Assembly (NCBI RefSeq): GCF_003987065.1
Contig: NZ_PIPY01000004.1
Location: forward strand, 62,001 to 126,000
Reading direction: 5' to 3'
DNA from: Pseudidiomarina insulisalsae
GTDB lineage: Bacteria; Pseudomonadota; Gammaproteobacteria; Enterobacterales; Alteromonadaceae
Length of the DNA stretch: 64,000 nt
A program made the translations under genes and the position numbers. The notes under the pieces were generated by a model. That model did not search any database. It worked only from the letters and a program-made list of their open reading frames with translations, and was not told where the DNA came from. Of this stretch, positions 19,316 through 27,472 are shown in pieces (the first letter of the stretch is position 1; every line of letters starts with the position of its first letter).

Positions 19316-20620
19316 ATGCACAAAAAGTTTGTTCTGTTCATTCTCTTAGGCTGCGCCATTGCGATTTGGTTTGCTGCTGAATGGTTGCGCGAGAACTCCC
19401 ACGCGCAAGTTCAGGTGCAAATGAGCAAGACTGATAAAGATGAGTGGTTTGTTGCCTATGGCTTTGATGAATCGGTCACGCGAGTGACCTTTGTGCGTAA
19501 TCCTGATCATTCCCGACTTGAGCGCTGGCAGGCCATCGATACCGACTTTTATATTGGTGTCGATAGCGAGACCAATGAAGAATATATCGCGCGTATCGAC
19601 GGTCTGGCTTTTAACAGCGTAGCTTTCCAGCTTGAACCTACCTATGTCACTTTGCGCAAAGATTATGCGCCATTCTCGCCCTTTAGTGACGGTGGCATGT
19701 CCTGGTTTACCGGACGTTTTAAAGTCTGTCCGCAAAGTTGTGCAAGCGCGCTGCGTTTTAGCTATGACTTTTCGATGGAGGCACCGCTGAGTGATTTTGT
19801 GCGCTTACCGGAACAAAGTGAACGCGGACAGCTTGAATGGCAGGAATCCGCCAGCGACGGACACGTCGTTTACGTTGGCCCACAGGCACCGGGGCCAACG
19901 GCCGAACACGGCTTTGAGACCATTATCGATCCTATTTTGCCGACCTCGTTAAAGCAGCGTTTATTGCGCGACGTGCCACCGTTGACTGCGTTCTTTAATC
20001 AACGCATGCCCCATCTTGAAGAGCGTCCAATGCTGTTGGCCTCGTTCAGTCCAACCGATGATGGGCGTTACGGTTATCAGGGCGGGGTCATCGGCAATCA
20101 GATGGTGCTGCACTGGTACGGGCACAGTATGGCCGAGCGTATTACCGCACCTTACTTTATTGAAGACACGCTGTGGTTTGTCGCGCATGAGTTTGCGCAT
20201 TTGTATCAGTCGGGGCAATTTAATAACGAGTCAGCCTGGATTCATGAAGGCGCAGCTGAATTTATGGCATTGGAATATCTGCGCTCTATTCACGCCAACT
20301 CAATATATCTGGCGCATCGCGTCCGTAAGGCGCAAGAGCAATGCGCCAACAGTAACGATAAGTTCGAACTACATTATGCCTGCGGCCTGCTGTGGGCCGC
20401 GGCAATTGACGAACAAATTAAGCGCGAGTATCCGCATGGCTTATTTTTTCTTTGGTACATGTATGTGCGTGAAATGGCCGAGCAAAGCTTTCCTGAGCCA
20501 GTTGATCTCTATTTTGAGCTGATGACTCAACTTACCAGTGAGAGCTTCGTGCAGGAAATGCGGGAAACCATCGCGCAGCGTTTCAATCAGTTACCTGACG
20601 AGACGGCTTCTCCGTTATAG
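19316..20620 (+). CDS. Membrane-anchored putative zinc metalloprotease (gluzincin-like)
   Basis: 434 residues: short cytoplasmic start, one helix (about 5-21), then an extracytoplasmic region. The zinc motif HEFAH begins at His291, and WIHEGAAEF follows, supplying a Glu 16 residues after the second His; M1-type gluzincins have HExxH-x18-E, so spacing is three shorter. The N-terminal 250 residues look like a beta-rich domain, with two close cysteines (CPQSC, about 138-142). No family name recognised. It lies downstream of the Excalibur-type gene in the same direction. Confidence 0.75.
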   Translation: MHKKFVLFILLGCAIAIWFAAEWLRENSHAQVQVQMSKTDKDEWFVAYGFDESVTRVTFVRNPDHSRLERWQAIDTDFYIGVDSETNEEYIARIDGLAFNSVAFQLEPTYVTLRKDYAPFSPFSDGGMSWFTGRFKVCPQSCASALRFSYDFSMEAPLSDFVRLPEQSERGQLEWQESASDGHVVYVGPQAPGPTAEHGFETIIDPILPTSLKQRLLRDVPPLTAFFNQRMPHLEERPMLLASFSPTDDGRYGYQGGVIGNQMVLHWYGHSMAERITAPYFIEDTLWFVAHEFAHLYQSGQFNNESAWIHEGAAEFMALEYLRSIHANSIYLAHRVRKAQEQCANSNDKFELHYACGLLWAAAIDEQIKREYPHGLFFLWYMYVREMAEQSFPEPVDLYFELMTQLTSESFVQEMRETIAQRFNQLPDETASPL

Positions 20621-21171
20621 CGTAGGTCTGACGGACAAAGTCGATCGTCAGGCGACTTGTCTGCAAAGCTCTTGCGCCAATACCGGCGATATCCGCGGGG
20701 CCCGGGATTAAGGTCTGACGGTTAGCAAAGCAAACATCGTTCAGACAAAACGGCTTCGGTACCTGCACCAGTTTTAATTGCGTCTTGCCGCTGGCGATGT
20801 GCGCTTCTATGGTTTTGCCTTGCAGTTGCGTTAGCGCTAAGTCTTCTGCTAATGACTGGTGCAAACTAAAGCCCGCCAGATTTCCGGTATCCAAATGTGC
20901 CGGAAAGCGTATCCCGTCATACTGCAGCTCAACCGTGATATGTCCATCACTGTAGCTGAAAGGTGTGGAGCCGGCGCCCAAAGCTGACTCGGTCCACTGA
21001 GTAATTTGTCACTTTGAGCTTATTGCCTAACATGTCGGCGGTGTAACTGTTACCGGTCGGTTTCAGTCCGATCCGGCGCGCTGCGGCAGGAGCTATATTC
21101 AGTGAGCCTGGCGCACCCGTATCAAGGAAAAAGCGTAGCTTATGCCCATTAATGGTTACTGGCATCAACAC
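20583..21171 (-). pseudogene. Broken retropepsin-like aspartic protease gene
   Basis: Two minus-strand frames each carry one aspartyl-protease active-site motif: LDTGAPGS in 20947-21171 and LDTGNLAG in 20583-20981. The first frame stops at 20947 and the second overlaps it in another register with only a TTG as possible start, so an intact two-domain protein would need a frameshift near 20950-20980. The upstream part also lacks a signal peptide, and the C-terminal half of the first domain seems missing. I read this as a decayed gene; a sequencing error or programmed frameshift is less likely but possible. Its 3' end overlaps the convergent metalloprotease gene by 38 bp. Confidence 0.65.
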
Positions 21172-21296
21172 TGCGTCCTTAAGCAGAGTTGAAGGATTCT
21201 GAAAAGTTCTGATGCTGTCATTGAACTATTTAGCTGCAACTGCCATACCTAAACTGTCAGAACCACACCTATCAAGACTTTGTCGGGGAGCAGTTT

Positions 21297-22253
21297 ATGA
21301 AATTAATAAAGACACACATTGTGCTCAGCTTATTGCTGGGCGCAGCTCTTTCCAGCCCTGCGACGCAAGCCGCGGAGCATAAGTTCGAGCAGGCGCCGGG
21401 GTATTATCATATGAATATCGGTGATTTTCGTATTACCGCGCTGAACGACGGTACCCGCGATATGGCGGCGCACCGGTTGCTGCATTGGGACGAGGAGAAA
21501 ATTCAGGCGGCGTTGGCAGAGCATTATTTAACGTCACCGGTTGAGGGCTCAATTAATGGCTTTTTAGTCAACACCGGCGAGCAGCAAATACTGATTGATA
21601 CCGGCATGGGTGACGGGGTCAGTCCTAACCTCGGACAACTGAGCGCGCACTTACAAGCGGCAGGCTACCAGCTTACTGATATTGATGCAGTTTACATTAC
21701 CCACATGCATGGCGATCACATTAGTGGGTTGTTGACCGACGGTGAACGTACGTTCCCTAACGCCAGGCTTTATGTGCACGAGCGCGACGCCAACTATTGG
21801 CTTAGCGAAACAGAAATGAATAAAGCTCCTGAGGGGCGCAAGGGTAGCTTTAAGAATGCTATGCGGCTATTTGCGCCTTATCAGAACGCCAACGCCCTGA
21901 TAACCTTCAGCGACGGTCAGCAGTTACACGATGGTATTATTGTCAATCCAACGCCGGGACACACGCCGGGTCATAGCGTTTACCGGGTAGAAAGCGACGC
22001 TGAGACGATGGTGATTTGGGGGGATACCCTGCATGTTGCAGCAGTACAATTCGCGCATCCAGAAGTCACCATTGCTTATGACAGCAACCCTGACGAAGCG
22101 CGCGCTCAACGCTTGCAGTTACTTGAGAAAGTCGCCGCCGAGGGACACTGGGTTGCCGGCGCGCATATTTCGTTTCCGGGCATTGGACGCGTGAAAAAAG
22201 AAGCTGACGGCTACCGCTGGGTACCCGCCAACTATACCACGCAAATTGATTAA
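21297..22253 (+). CDS. Secreted metallo-beta-lactamase-fold hydrolase
   Basis: 318 residues with a Sec signal peptide cleaved after about residue 25 (ATQA-A), so periplasmic or secreted. The dinuclear zinc motif is intact: THMHGDHISG for motif 2, the distal His in NPTPGHTPGHS, Asp in WGDTLH and the final His in GAHISF. The layout resembles lactonase-like and other broad MBL hydrolases (methyl parathion hydrolase, AHL lactonases) rather than true beta-lactamases. Substrate not assignable. Convergent with azoR, next to a LysR gene. Confidence 0.88.
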   Translation: MKLIKTHIVLSLLLGAALSSPATQAAEHKFEQAPGYYHMNIGDFRITALNDGTRDMAAHRLLHWDEEKIQAALAEHYLTSPVEGSINGFLVNTGEQQILIDTGMGDGVSPNLGQLSAHLQAAGYQLTDIDAVYITHMHGDHISGLLTDGERTFPNARLYVHERDANYWLSETEMNKAPEGRKGSFKNAMRLFAPYQNANALITFSDGQQLHDGIIVNPTPGHTPGHSVYRVESDAETMVIWGDTLHVAAVQFAHPEVTIAYDSNPDEARAQRLQLLEKVAAEGHWVAGAHISFPGIGRVKKEADGYRWVPANYTTQID

Positions 22254-22266
22254 GCTGAGTCTGGCC

Positions 22267-22827
22267 TTAAGCCAGTTCTGCTATGGCCTCGTCAGCAGCC
22301 TGTAAGGCCTGTTGACGGGGCGCTTCGCCTAAATTCACACCCTCAGCACGAATCACCGTAACATCGGTAATGCCAATAAAGCCCAATGCATTGCGCAGGT
22401 AGCTTTCCTGATGATCCATAGCTGCGGCTGCGCCTTCGCTGTAAATACCGCCACGACCCGAGGCGATATATACCTTTTTACCGGTCAGTAGCCCCTGGAG
22501 GCCCTGTTCTGTGTACTTAAAGGTCACTCCCGCTTTTAGTACCCGATCAAACCACGCCTTCAGTTGTGTAGGGATGGTGAAGTTGTACATAGGGGCGCCG
22601 ATCACCACGACATCAGCGGCAAACAGCTCGTCCAATAATGTTTGTGTTAACGGCTGTTGTTCTGCCAGCAGCGTTTCGGCGTCCAGGTGCGGCACCGGAT
22701 CGGTGACTAAATCACGGTAAACTACTTGATCCGCTTCGCCGGCAATGCGCTCGACAATCTGCTTACTAAGCTTACGGCTGACTGACTGTTCAACAAAAAG
22801 ACCTGAGTCCAAGTGTAAAATGTTCAT
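22267..22827 (-). CDS. azoR: FMN-dependent NADH-azoreductase
   Basis: Flavodoxin-fold NADH:quinone/azo oxidoreductase, 186 residues (E. coli AzoR 201). The FMN phosphate loop region with SVSRKLS, the FMN motif APMYNFTIP and the GRGGIY loop are present. It protects against quinones and electrophiles in the cytoplasm. It diverges from a LysR regulator across 137 bp that contain inverted repeats, which suggests control by that regulator. Confidence 0.93.
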   Translation of the reverse strand: MNILHLDSGLFVEQSVSRKLSKQIVERIAGEADQVVYRDLVTDPVPHLDAETLLAEQQPLTQTLLDELFAADVVVIGAPMYNFTIPTQLKAWFDRVLKAGVTFKYTEQGLQGLLTGKKVYIASGRGGIYSEGAAAAMDHQESYLRNALGFIGITDVTVIRAEGVNLGEAPRQQALQAADEAIAELA

Positions 22828-22910
22828 AAATGAATTCTCCAGAATTTGTGCGCTGTGAAATTATGAACGACAGTCTACAGGGTTCCAAAAATGGTTGTAG
22901 AGGGCTAATA

Positions 22911-22938
22911 TGGAATAAAACGTTCCAAAATTGGAACG
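22911..22938. promoter_or_regulatory. Inverted-repeat operator between azoR and lysR
   Basis: CGTTCCAA (22921-22928), two A, TTGGAACG (22931-22938) form an 18-bp interrupted perfect palindrome. A second overlapping pair TGGAA / TTCCA spans 22911-22927, and another half-site GGTTCCAAAA lies at 22881-22890. The position just before the LysR start suits autoregulation and divergent control of azoR. Confidence 0.65.
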
Positions 22939-22964
22939 AAATCGGTTATCACAAGGAGCCCCTG

Positions 22965-23888
22965 ATGAGTCTGCCCGATTTAACCAACTATCTTATCTTT
23001 GCCAGGGTGGTCGCCGCGGGCAGTATCAGTGCCGGCGCGCGTGAACTTGGTATGCCCAAGTCGACGATCAGCCGCAGGCTCAGCGAACTCGAAGAAGAGC
23101 AGGGCATCCGGCTGGTGCATCGCACCCGTCGCGGCCTGAAACTAACCGACGTCGGGCAGGCTTTTTTGCAACATTGCGAGGCGCTGGTAAGTGCCGCAGA
23201 AGCGGCGCAACAGGTGACGCAACTGGTACGTGAAAAGCCGCGCGGCACCATTCATGTCAGCGCACCCTACGGCCTGAGCCAGAGTTTGCTGACACTGCTG
23301 TTGCCACCATTTATGCAGGCGTATCCGGAAGTGGTGATTGAGCTGGTGGTTACCAACCGTCCGGTCAACTTGCTGGATGAAGGCATTGATGTGGCGTTAC
23401 GCGTGCGCTCGAGTATCGAAGACTCATCATTGATTGCCCGACCGCTGTCCGATGCACCGCTAACCTTGTATGGCGCACCTGAACTTCTTGAACGCCGCGG
23501 TATTCCCAAACATCCGTTAGACTTGCTCGATTTCCCGCAACTATCGCTGCATTACACCAGTGGGCGTTATGCCTATCAGTTGACGGCCGATGATGGTGAC
23601 CAGCTAACCATCAGTTTTCAGCCGCGCCTGATTACCGATGACATGCTGGTGCTACGCGAGGCGGCTATTCAAGGCGAGGGGTTGGTGGCGTTACCGAACT
23701 ATCTGTGTGTCGAGGCCGTCAGCGCCGGACAACTACAACGGGTGTTGCCCAACTGGCAGTTACCGATGGGCATTATGCACCTGGTGTATCCGCATCGGCG
23801 CGGGTTATTGCCGGCGGTACGGGTTTTTATTGATTATCTGGTGGAACATATTCCTGCGGTGGCGCAACGTTCCTTATTGATCGGATAG
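22965..23888 (+). CDS. LysR-family transcriptional regulator
   Basis: 307 residues from the ATG at 22965, chosen because AAGGAG precedes it and the family start (LPDLTNYLIFARVV) follows directly; the open frame extends 45 codons upstream through the operator. An N-terminal winged HTH (SISAGARELGMPKSTISRRLSELE) is joined to a LysR effector domain. It most resembles the large group that controls divergent quinone reductase or azoreductase genes. The effector is unknown, perhaps an electrophile or quinone. Confidence 0.92.
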   Translation: MSLPDLTNYLIFARVVAAGSISAGARELGMPKSTISRRLSELEEEQGIRLVHRTRRGLKLTDVGQAFLQHCEALVSAAEAAQQVTQLVREKPRGTIHVSAPYGLSQSLLTLLLPPFMQAYPEVVIELVVTNRPVNLLDEGIDVALRVRSSIEDSSLIARPLSDAPLTLYGAPELLERRGIPKHPLDLLDFPQLSLHYTSGRYAYQLTADDGDQLTISFQPRLITDDMLVLREAAIQGEGLVALPNYLCVEAVSAGQLQRVLPNWQLPMGIMHLVYPHRRGLLPAVRVFIDYLVEHIPAVAQRSLLIG

Positions 23889-23907
23889 CCGATGCTCTCT
23901 ACAATCA

Positions 23908-23925
23908 TTCAAACGATTGTTTGAA
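23908..23925 (+). promoter_or_regulatory. PsrA-like operator
   Basis: TTCAAAC (23908-23914), GATT, GTTTGAA (23919-23925). It matches the CAAAC-N4-GTTTG consensus known for the fatty-acid-responsive TetR regulator PsrA in Pseudomonas and Shewanella, 16 bases before the acyl-CoA dehydrogenase ATG. Binding is inferred. Confidence 0.6.
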
Positions 23926-23941
23926 AAAGAGCAGAGCAACT

Positions 23942-25168
23942 ATGGACTTTCAACCCAGCGCAAAAACGCTTGAGTACCGTAAGAAACTGATTCAATTCAT
24001 AAAAGATAATATAGAACCGATTGAATCGAATTATCATAAAGAAAACCGCCGGCTGAATGCCGACGGCAACTGGCGTCACTGGGAAGTCCCCCCCGTGGTT
24101 GCCGAGCTGAAGGCCAAAGCGCGTGAGCAAGGGCTATGGAATCTGTTTTTACCGGATGCGGAACTCGGAGCAGGCCTGACCACGCTGGAATACGCGCCGC
24201 TGGCAGAGGTAATGGGACATAGCTTACTGGCACCGGAAATCTTCAACTGCAACGCGCCGGATACCGGCAATATGGAAGTGCTTTACCATTTTGGTTCGCA
24301 GGCACAAAAGGAACAGTGGCTTGAGCCGTTATTGGCAGGTGAGATTCGCTCAGTTTTTTGTATGACCGAGCCTGATGTTGCTTCCTCAGATGCGACTAAT
24401 ATGCAGACCAAGATCGTCGCTGACGGCGACGAGGTAGTGATTAGTGGCCGCAAATGGTGGTCTACCGGGCTTGGCCATCCTGACGCTGCATTCGCTATTG
24501 TCATGGGCCTCACAGACGAGGATGCGCCGAAGCATCAGCGACATTCCATGGTGTTGGTGCCGCTCGATGCCAAAGGAGTAACTATTGAACGCATGTTACC
24601 GGCGTTTGGTGAATATGACGCGCCGTATGGCCATGGTGAAGTGGTCTTTGACAAGGTTCGGGTACCCAAAGAAAACGTGATTGGCGAACTTGGTGATGGC
24701 TTTAAAATAGCCCAGGGGCGCCTGGGGCCTGGACGCATCCATCACTGTATGCGCGCCCTCGGCGCCGCCGAGAAAGCCATGCAACTGTTTATGAAGCGTG
24801 GTCAGGATCGCATCGCCTTTGGTCGACCATTACTGCAGCTTGGTGGCAATTCTGAGCGGGTCGCTGACATGCGTATTGCTATTGATCAGGCACGTTTACT
24901 GACCTTTTTTGCCGCCTGGAAGATCGATCAGGTCGGCGCAATGAAGGCGCTGGCAGAAATCTCTGCGATTAAAGTTGTGGCGCCCAACGTACTGCAACAG
25001 GTGGTGGATGAAACCATTCAGTTATTCGGCGGTGCCGGCGTCAGTCATGACGTACCGCTGACGCAATTGTTCGCGGTGGCCCGGGCGCTGCGCATTGCCG
25101 ATGGGCCCGATGCTGTGCATCGTGCCACCATTGCCAAGGTTGAGCTGGCCAAATACCGGGAGCGCTGA
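23942..25168 (+). CDS. Acyl-CoA dehydrogenase family protein (ACAD11-like)
   Basis: FAD-dependent alpha,beta-dehydrogenation of an acyl-CoA, cytoplasmic. 408 residues from ATG 23942; the frame can open at a TTG (23921) but that lies in the operator. FAD/substrate motifs CMTEPDVASSDATN and the C-terminal QLFGGAGVSHD are present. Together with the following phosphotransferase-like gene it forms the two-gene bacterial counterpart of the fused ACAD10/ACAD11 proteins, linked to catabolism of 4-hydroxy fatty acids. Three bases separate it from the next start. Confidence 0.93.
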   Translation: MDFQPSAKTLEYRKKLIQFIKDNIEPIESNYHKENRRLNADGNWRHWEVPPVVAELKAKAREQGLWNLFLPDAELGAGLTTLEYAPLAEVMGHSLLAPEIFNCNAPDTGNMEVLYHFGSQAQKEQWLEPLLAGEIRSVFCMTEPDVASSDATNMQTKIVADGDEVVISGRKWWSTGLGHPDAAFAIVMGLTDEDAPKHQRHSMVLVPLDAKGVTIERMLPAFGEYDAPYGHGEVVFDKVRVPKENVIGELGDGFKIAQGRLGPGRIHHCMRALGAAEKAMQLFMKRGQDRIAFGRPLLQLGGNSERVADMRIAIDQARLLTFFAAWKIDQVGAMKALAEISAIKVVAPNVLQQVVDETIQLFGGAGVSHDVPLTQLFAVARALRIADGPDAVHRATIAKVELAKYRER

Positions 25169-25170
25169 AC

Positions 25171-26265
25171 ATGACGCAGACAACAGGCGTTGCCAACGCG
25201 CAGCTTGAAGATAAGGCCAGTGCGGTGCGCGCGGGCGAGCATTTACCCGTTGCGCAACTGACGTCTTATCTCAAGGAGCAGTTTCCGCAGCTTGAAGGTG
25301 AGCTGAAAGTGACGCAGTACAGCGGCGGAGCATCAAACTGGACCTATCGGCTGGAATTTGCCAACGCGGATTGGATTTTGCGGCGCCCGCCGGCGGGTAC
25401 CAAAGCAAAATCCGCCCATGATATGGGCCGCGAGTACCGTATTCAAAAAGCCCTGGAGCCGGTCTTCCGGTATGTGCCCAAAATGCTCCATTACACCGAC
25501 GATGAGACGATTATCGGTGCCGAGTTTTATATTATGGAGCGCGTTGCCGGCATTATTCCGCGTAAGAACCTGCCGCGCGAGCTAAAAATATCAGAAGCGC
25601 AAACCCGCGAGCTCTGCAAGAATGCGCTGGATTGCCTGATAGAGCTGCATAGCATTGCTATCCACGAGCATGGGCTTGACCAACTGGCCAAGGGCGAGGG
25701 CTATACCGAGCGGCAGGTGCTGGGTTGGAATAAGCGCTATCGTCAGGCGAAAACCTGGAATGTGCCGAAAAGTGAGAAAATTATGCGCTGGCTGGAGCAA
25801 AACAAACCAGCTAACGAGCGCCTGTGTATGACCCACAACGACTTTCGTTTTGACAACCTGGTTCTGGATAGCGCCGATCCCACTCACATTATCGGTGTGC
25901 TTGACTGGGAACTGGCGACCATTGGCAATCCGCTGATGGATCTGGGGAATAGTCTGGCGTACTGGATTGAAGCCGATGACGATGCGGTTGCCCGCTCAAC
26001 GCGACGGCAGCCGACCCACCTGCCAGGCATGATGACGCGTAAAGAGGTGATTCATTATTACTGTGAACGCATGCAGGTGGATGTTGCCGATTTCACCTTT
26101 TACGAAGTCTTCGGGCTATTTCGACTGAGTGTCATTGCGCAGCAGATTTATTATCGGTATCACCATAAACAGACACGCAATCCGGCGTTTAAGAACTTCT
26201 GGTTGCTGGTGCATTATTTGCACTGGCGTTGCCGCCGGCTGATAAAACAACAGGGGAAGTCATGA
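25171..26265 (+). CDS. Phosphotransferase family protein (APH fold, ACAD10/11 kinase type)
   Basis: 364 residues with the aminoglycoside-phosphotransferase/choline-kinase fold. Catalytic motif THNDFRFDNLV and metal motif DWELATIGNP are intact. In this context it probably phosphorylates a 4-hydroxyacyl-CoA before the dehydrogenase acts, as established for mammalian ACAD10/11; it is not expected to be an antibiotic resistance enzyme. Follows the dehydrogenase by 2 bp and overlaps the SDR gene by 4 bp. Confidence 0.9.
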   Translation: MTQTTGVANAQLEDKASAVRAGEHLPVAQLTSYLKEQFPQLEGELKVTQYSGGASNWTYRLEFANADWILRRPPAGTKAKSAHDMGREYRIQKALEPVFRYVPKMLHYTDDETIIGAEFYIMERVAGIIPRKNLPRELKISEAQTRELCKNALDCLIELHSIAIHEHGLDQLAKGEGYTERQVLGWNKRYRQAKTWNVPKSEKIMRWLEQNKPANERLCMTHNDFRFDNLVLDSADPTHIIGVLDWELATIGNPLMDLGNSLAYWIEADDDAVARSTRRQPTHLPGMMTRKEVIHYYCERMQVDVADFTFYEVFGLFRLSVIAQQIYYRYHHKQTRNPAFKNFWLLVHYLHWRCRRLIKQQGKS

Positions 26266-27026
26266 CGCATTCTGAGCGTAAAACCATTCTGATCACCGGT
26301 GCCAGCTCCGGCCTTGGCGAGGGTATGGCGCGCGAGTTCGCTGCCAAAGGCCGGCAACTGGCACTCTGCGCCCGTCGCACGGAACGGCTTGAACAACTTA
26401 AACAGGAATTGGAGCGCGAGTATCCGCAGTGCCAGGTCAGTATTAAGGCATTGGACGTGAATGACCATGATCAGGTTTTTGCGGTATTCAAAGCATTTAA
26501 GGACGAGTTTGGCACTATTGATCGGGTTGTGGTCAACGCCGGTATGGGTAAGGGCGCGTCCTTAGGCACCGGTTATTTTTATGCCAATGTGCAAACTGCG
26601 CAAACCAATTTCGTTGCCGCACTGGCCCAGTGCGAGGCGGCGCTGGAGATGTTTCGCGAGCAAAATGCCGGTCATCTGGTCACCATCAGCTCCATCAGTG
26701 CGCTACGTGGTATGCCCCGCGCGATGACTGTCTATGCCGCAACGAAAGCCGGCCTCTCGGCGTTAACCGAAGGCATCCGCGCTGATCTTATCAAATCGAA
26801 TTCGCCAATTAAGGTGAGCTGCATTATGCCGGGCTATATTCGCTCGGAGATCAACGAGAAGGTCAAAAACACGCCGTTTATGATTGATAATAAAACCGGT
26901 TGTCGCTTACTGGTGAAAGCGATTGAGAAAGAGCCGGTGAAGGCTTATGTGCCCAGTTGGCCCTGGGCACCGATTGGCTTTTTGATGAAGCGCCTGCCAC
27001 TGAAGTGGGTGATGAAGCTCGGCTAA
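26262..27026 (+). CDS. Short-chain dehydrogenase/reductase
   Basis: NAD(P)-dependent oxidoreductase of 254 residues. ATG 26262 overlaps the previous stop (ATGA). Cofactor motif TGASSGLGEG, NAG at the fourth strand, catalytic Ser in SSISALRG and YAATK are all present. Third gene of the fatty-acid-type operon; likely handles a hydroxy- or ketoacyl intermediate, substrate unproven. Its stop overlaps the convergent gene by 4 bp. Confidence 0.92.
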   Translation: MTHSERKTILITGASSGLGEGMAREFAAKGRQLALCARRTERLEQLKQELEREYPQCQVSIKALDVNDHDQVFAVFKAFKDEFGTIDRVVVNAGMGKGASLGTGYFYANVQTAQTNFVAALAQCEAALEMFREQNAGHLVTISSISALRGMPRAMTVYAATKAGLSALTEGIRADLIKSNSPIKVSCIMPGYIRSEINEKVKNTPFMIDNKTGCRLLVKAIEKEPVKAYVPSWPWAPIGFLMKRLPLKWVMKLG

Positions 27027-27472
27027 TCGACCGGGCATTCGCTGACACGCTCGGTCGCGATACTGAGCGTGCTGGCGGCGCCTGCGGGCAACTCATAAAC
27101 CAGTGAGGCGGCGGCGACACTTACGTGCCCGCGTGAACCCTGATGATATACCGTGAGCTTACCCGGTTGCAGCGCAATACTCAGGCAGCCGCTGGCTTGA
27201 GGTGCAGTCACCAGTCGCTGCCAGTCGCCTTCAGCAAGCTTTTCCACCCATACCTCGTAACCTTGCCAACTGGGCTCATTACCGCGCTTACAATGGTAAA
27301 CATAGAGCTGAGCGGCGCTGTCTTCAGTGATCAGAGTTTGCAATGGCGTACAGTTGGCCACCTTGGGAGGATCTGGCTTATAAACGGTGAGCTGATAGAT
27401 GAGCACGGCGACAAAAAGTACCGCCAACGCCACCACTGCGGCAAGAAACCAAAGTCCGATGCGCCGTAACAT
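27023..27472 (-). CDS. Membrane-anchored protein of unknown function
   Basis: 149 residues: an N-terminal helix (about 5-27) after MLRR, then a Pro/Lys linker and an extracytoplasmic domain with four cysteines (VANC, YHCKRG, SGCLS, SECPVD) that could form two disulfides. I recognise no family. Its ATG shares a base with the pirin stop (TAATG), so it is translationally coupled to pirin. Confidence 0.8.
   Translation of the reverse strand: MLRRIGLWFLAAVVALAVLFVAVLIYQLTVYKPDPPKVANCTPLQTLITEDSAAQLYVYHCKRGNEPSWQGYEVWVEKLAEGDWQRLVTAPQASGCLSIALQPGKLTVYHQGSRGHVSVAAASLVYELPAGAASTLSIATERVSECPVD

Noticed and set aside
22261-22275. CTGGC-CTTAA-GCCAG hairpin between the MBL gene and azoR
   Set aside because: Short stem at the convergent stops without T-run; not enough for a terminator call.
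22830-22964. Upstream 45-codon extension of the LysR gene
   Set aside because: It covers the operator palindromes; AAGGAG precedes the ATG at 22965.
25171-26265. Antibiotic aminoglycoside phosphotransferase
   Set aside because: The fold matches, but the operon with acyl-CoA dehydrogenase and SDR fits the ACAD10/11-type kinase.
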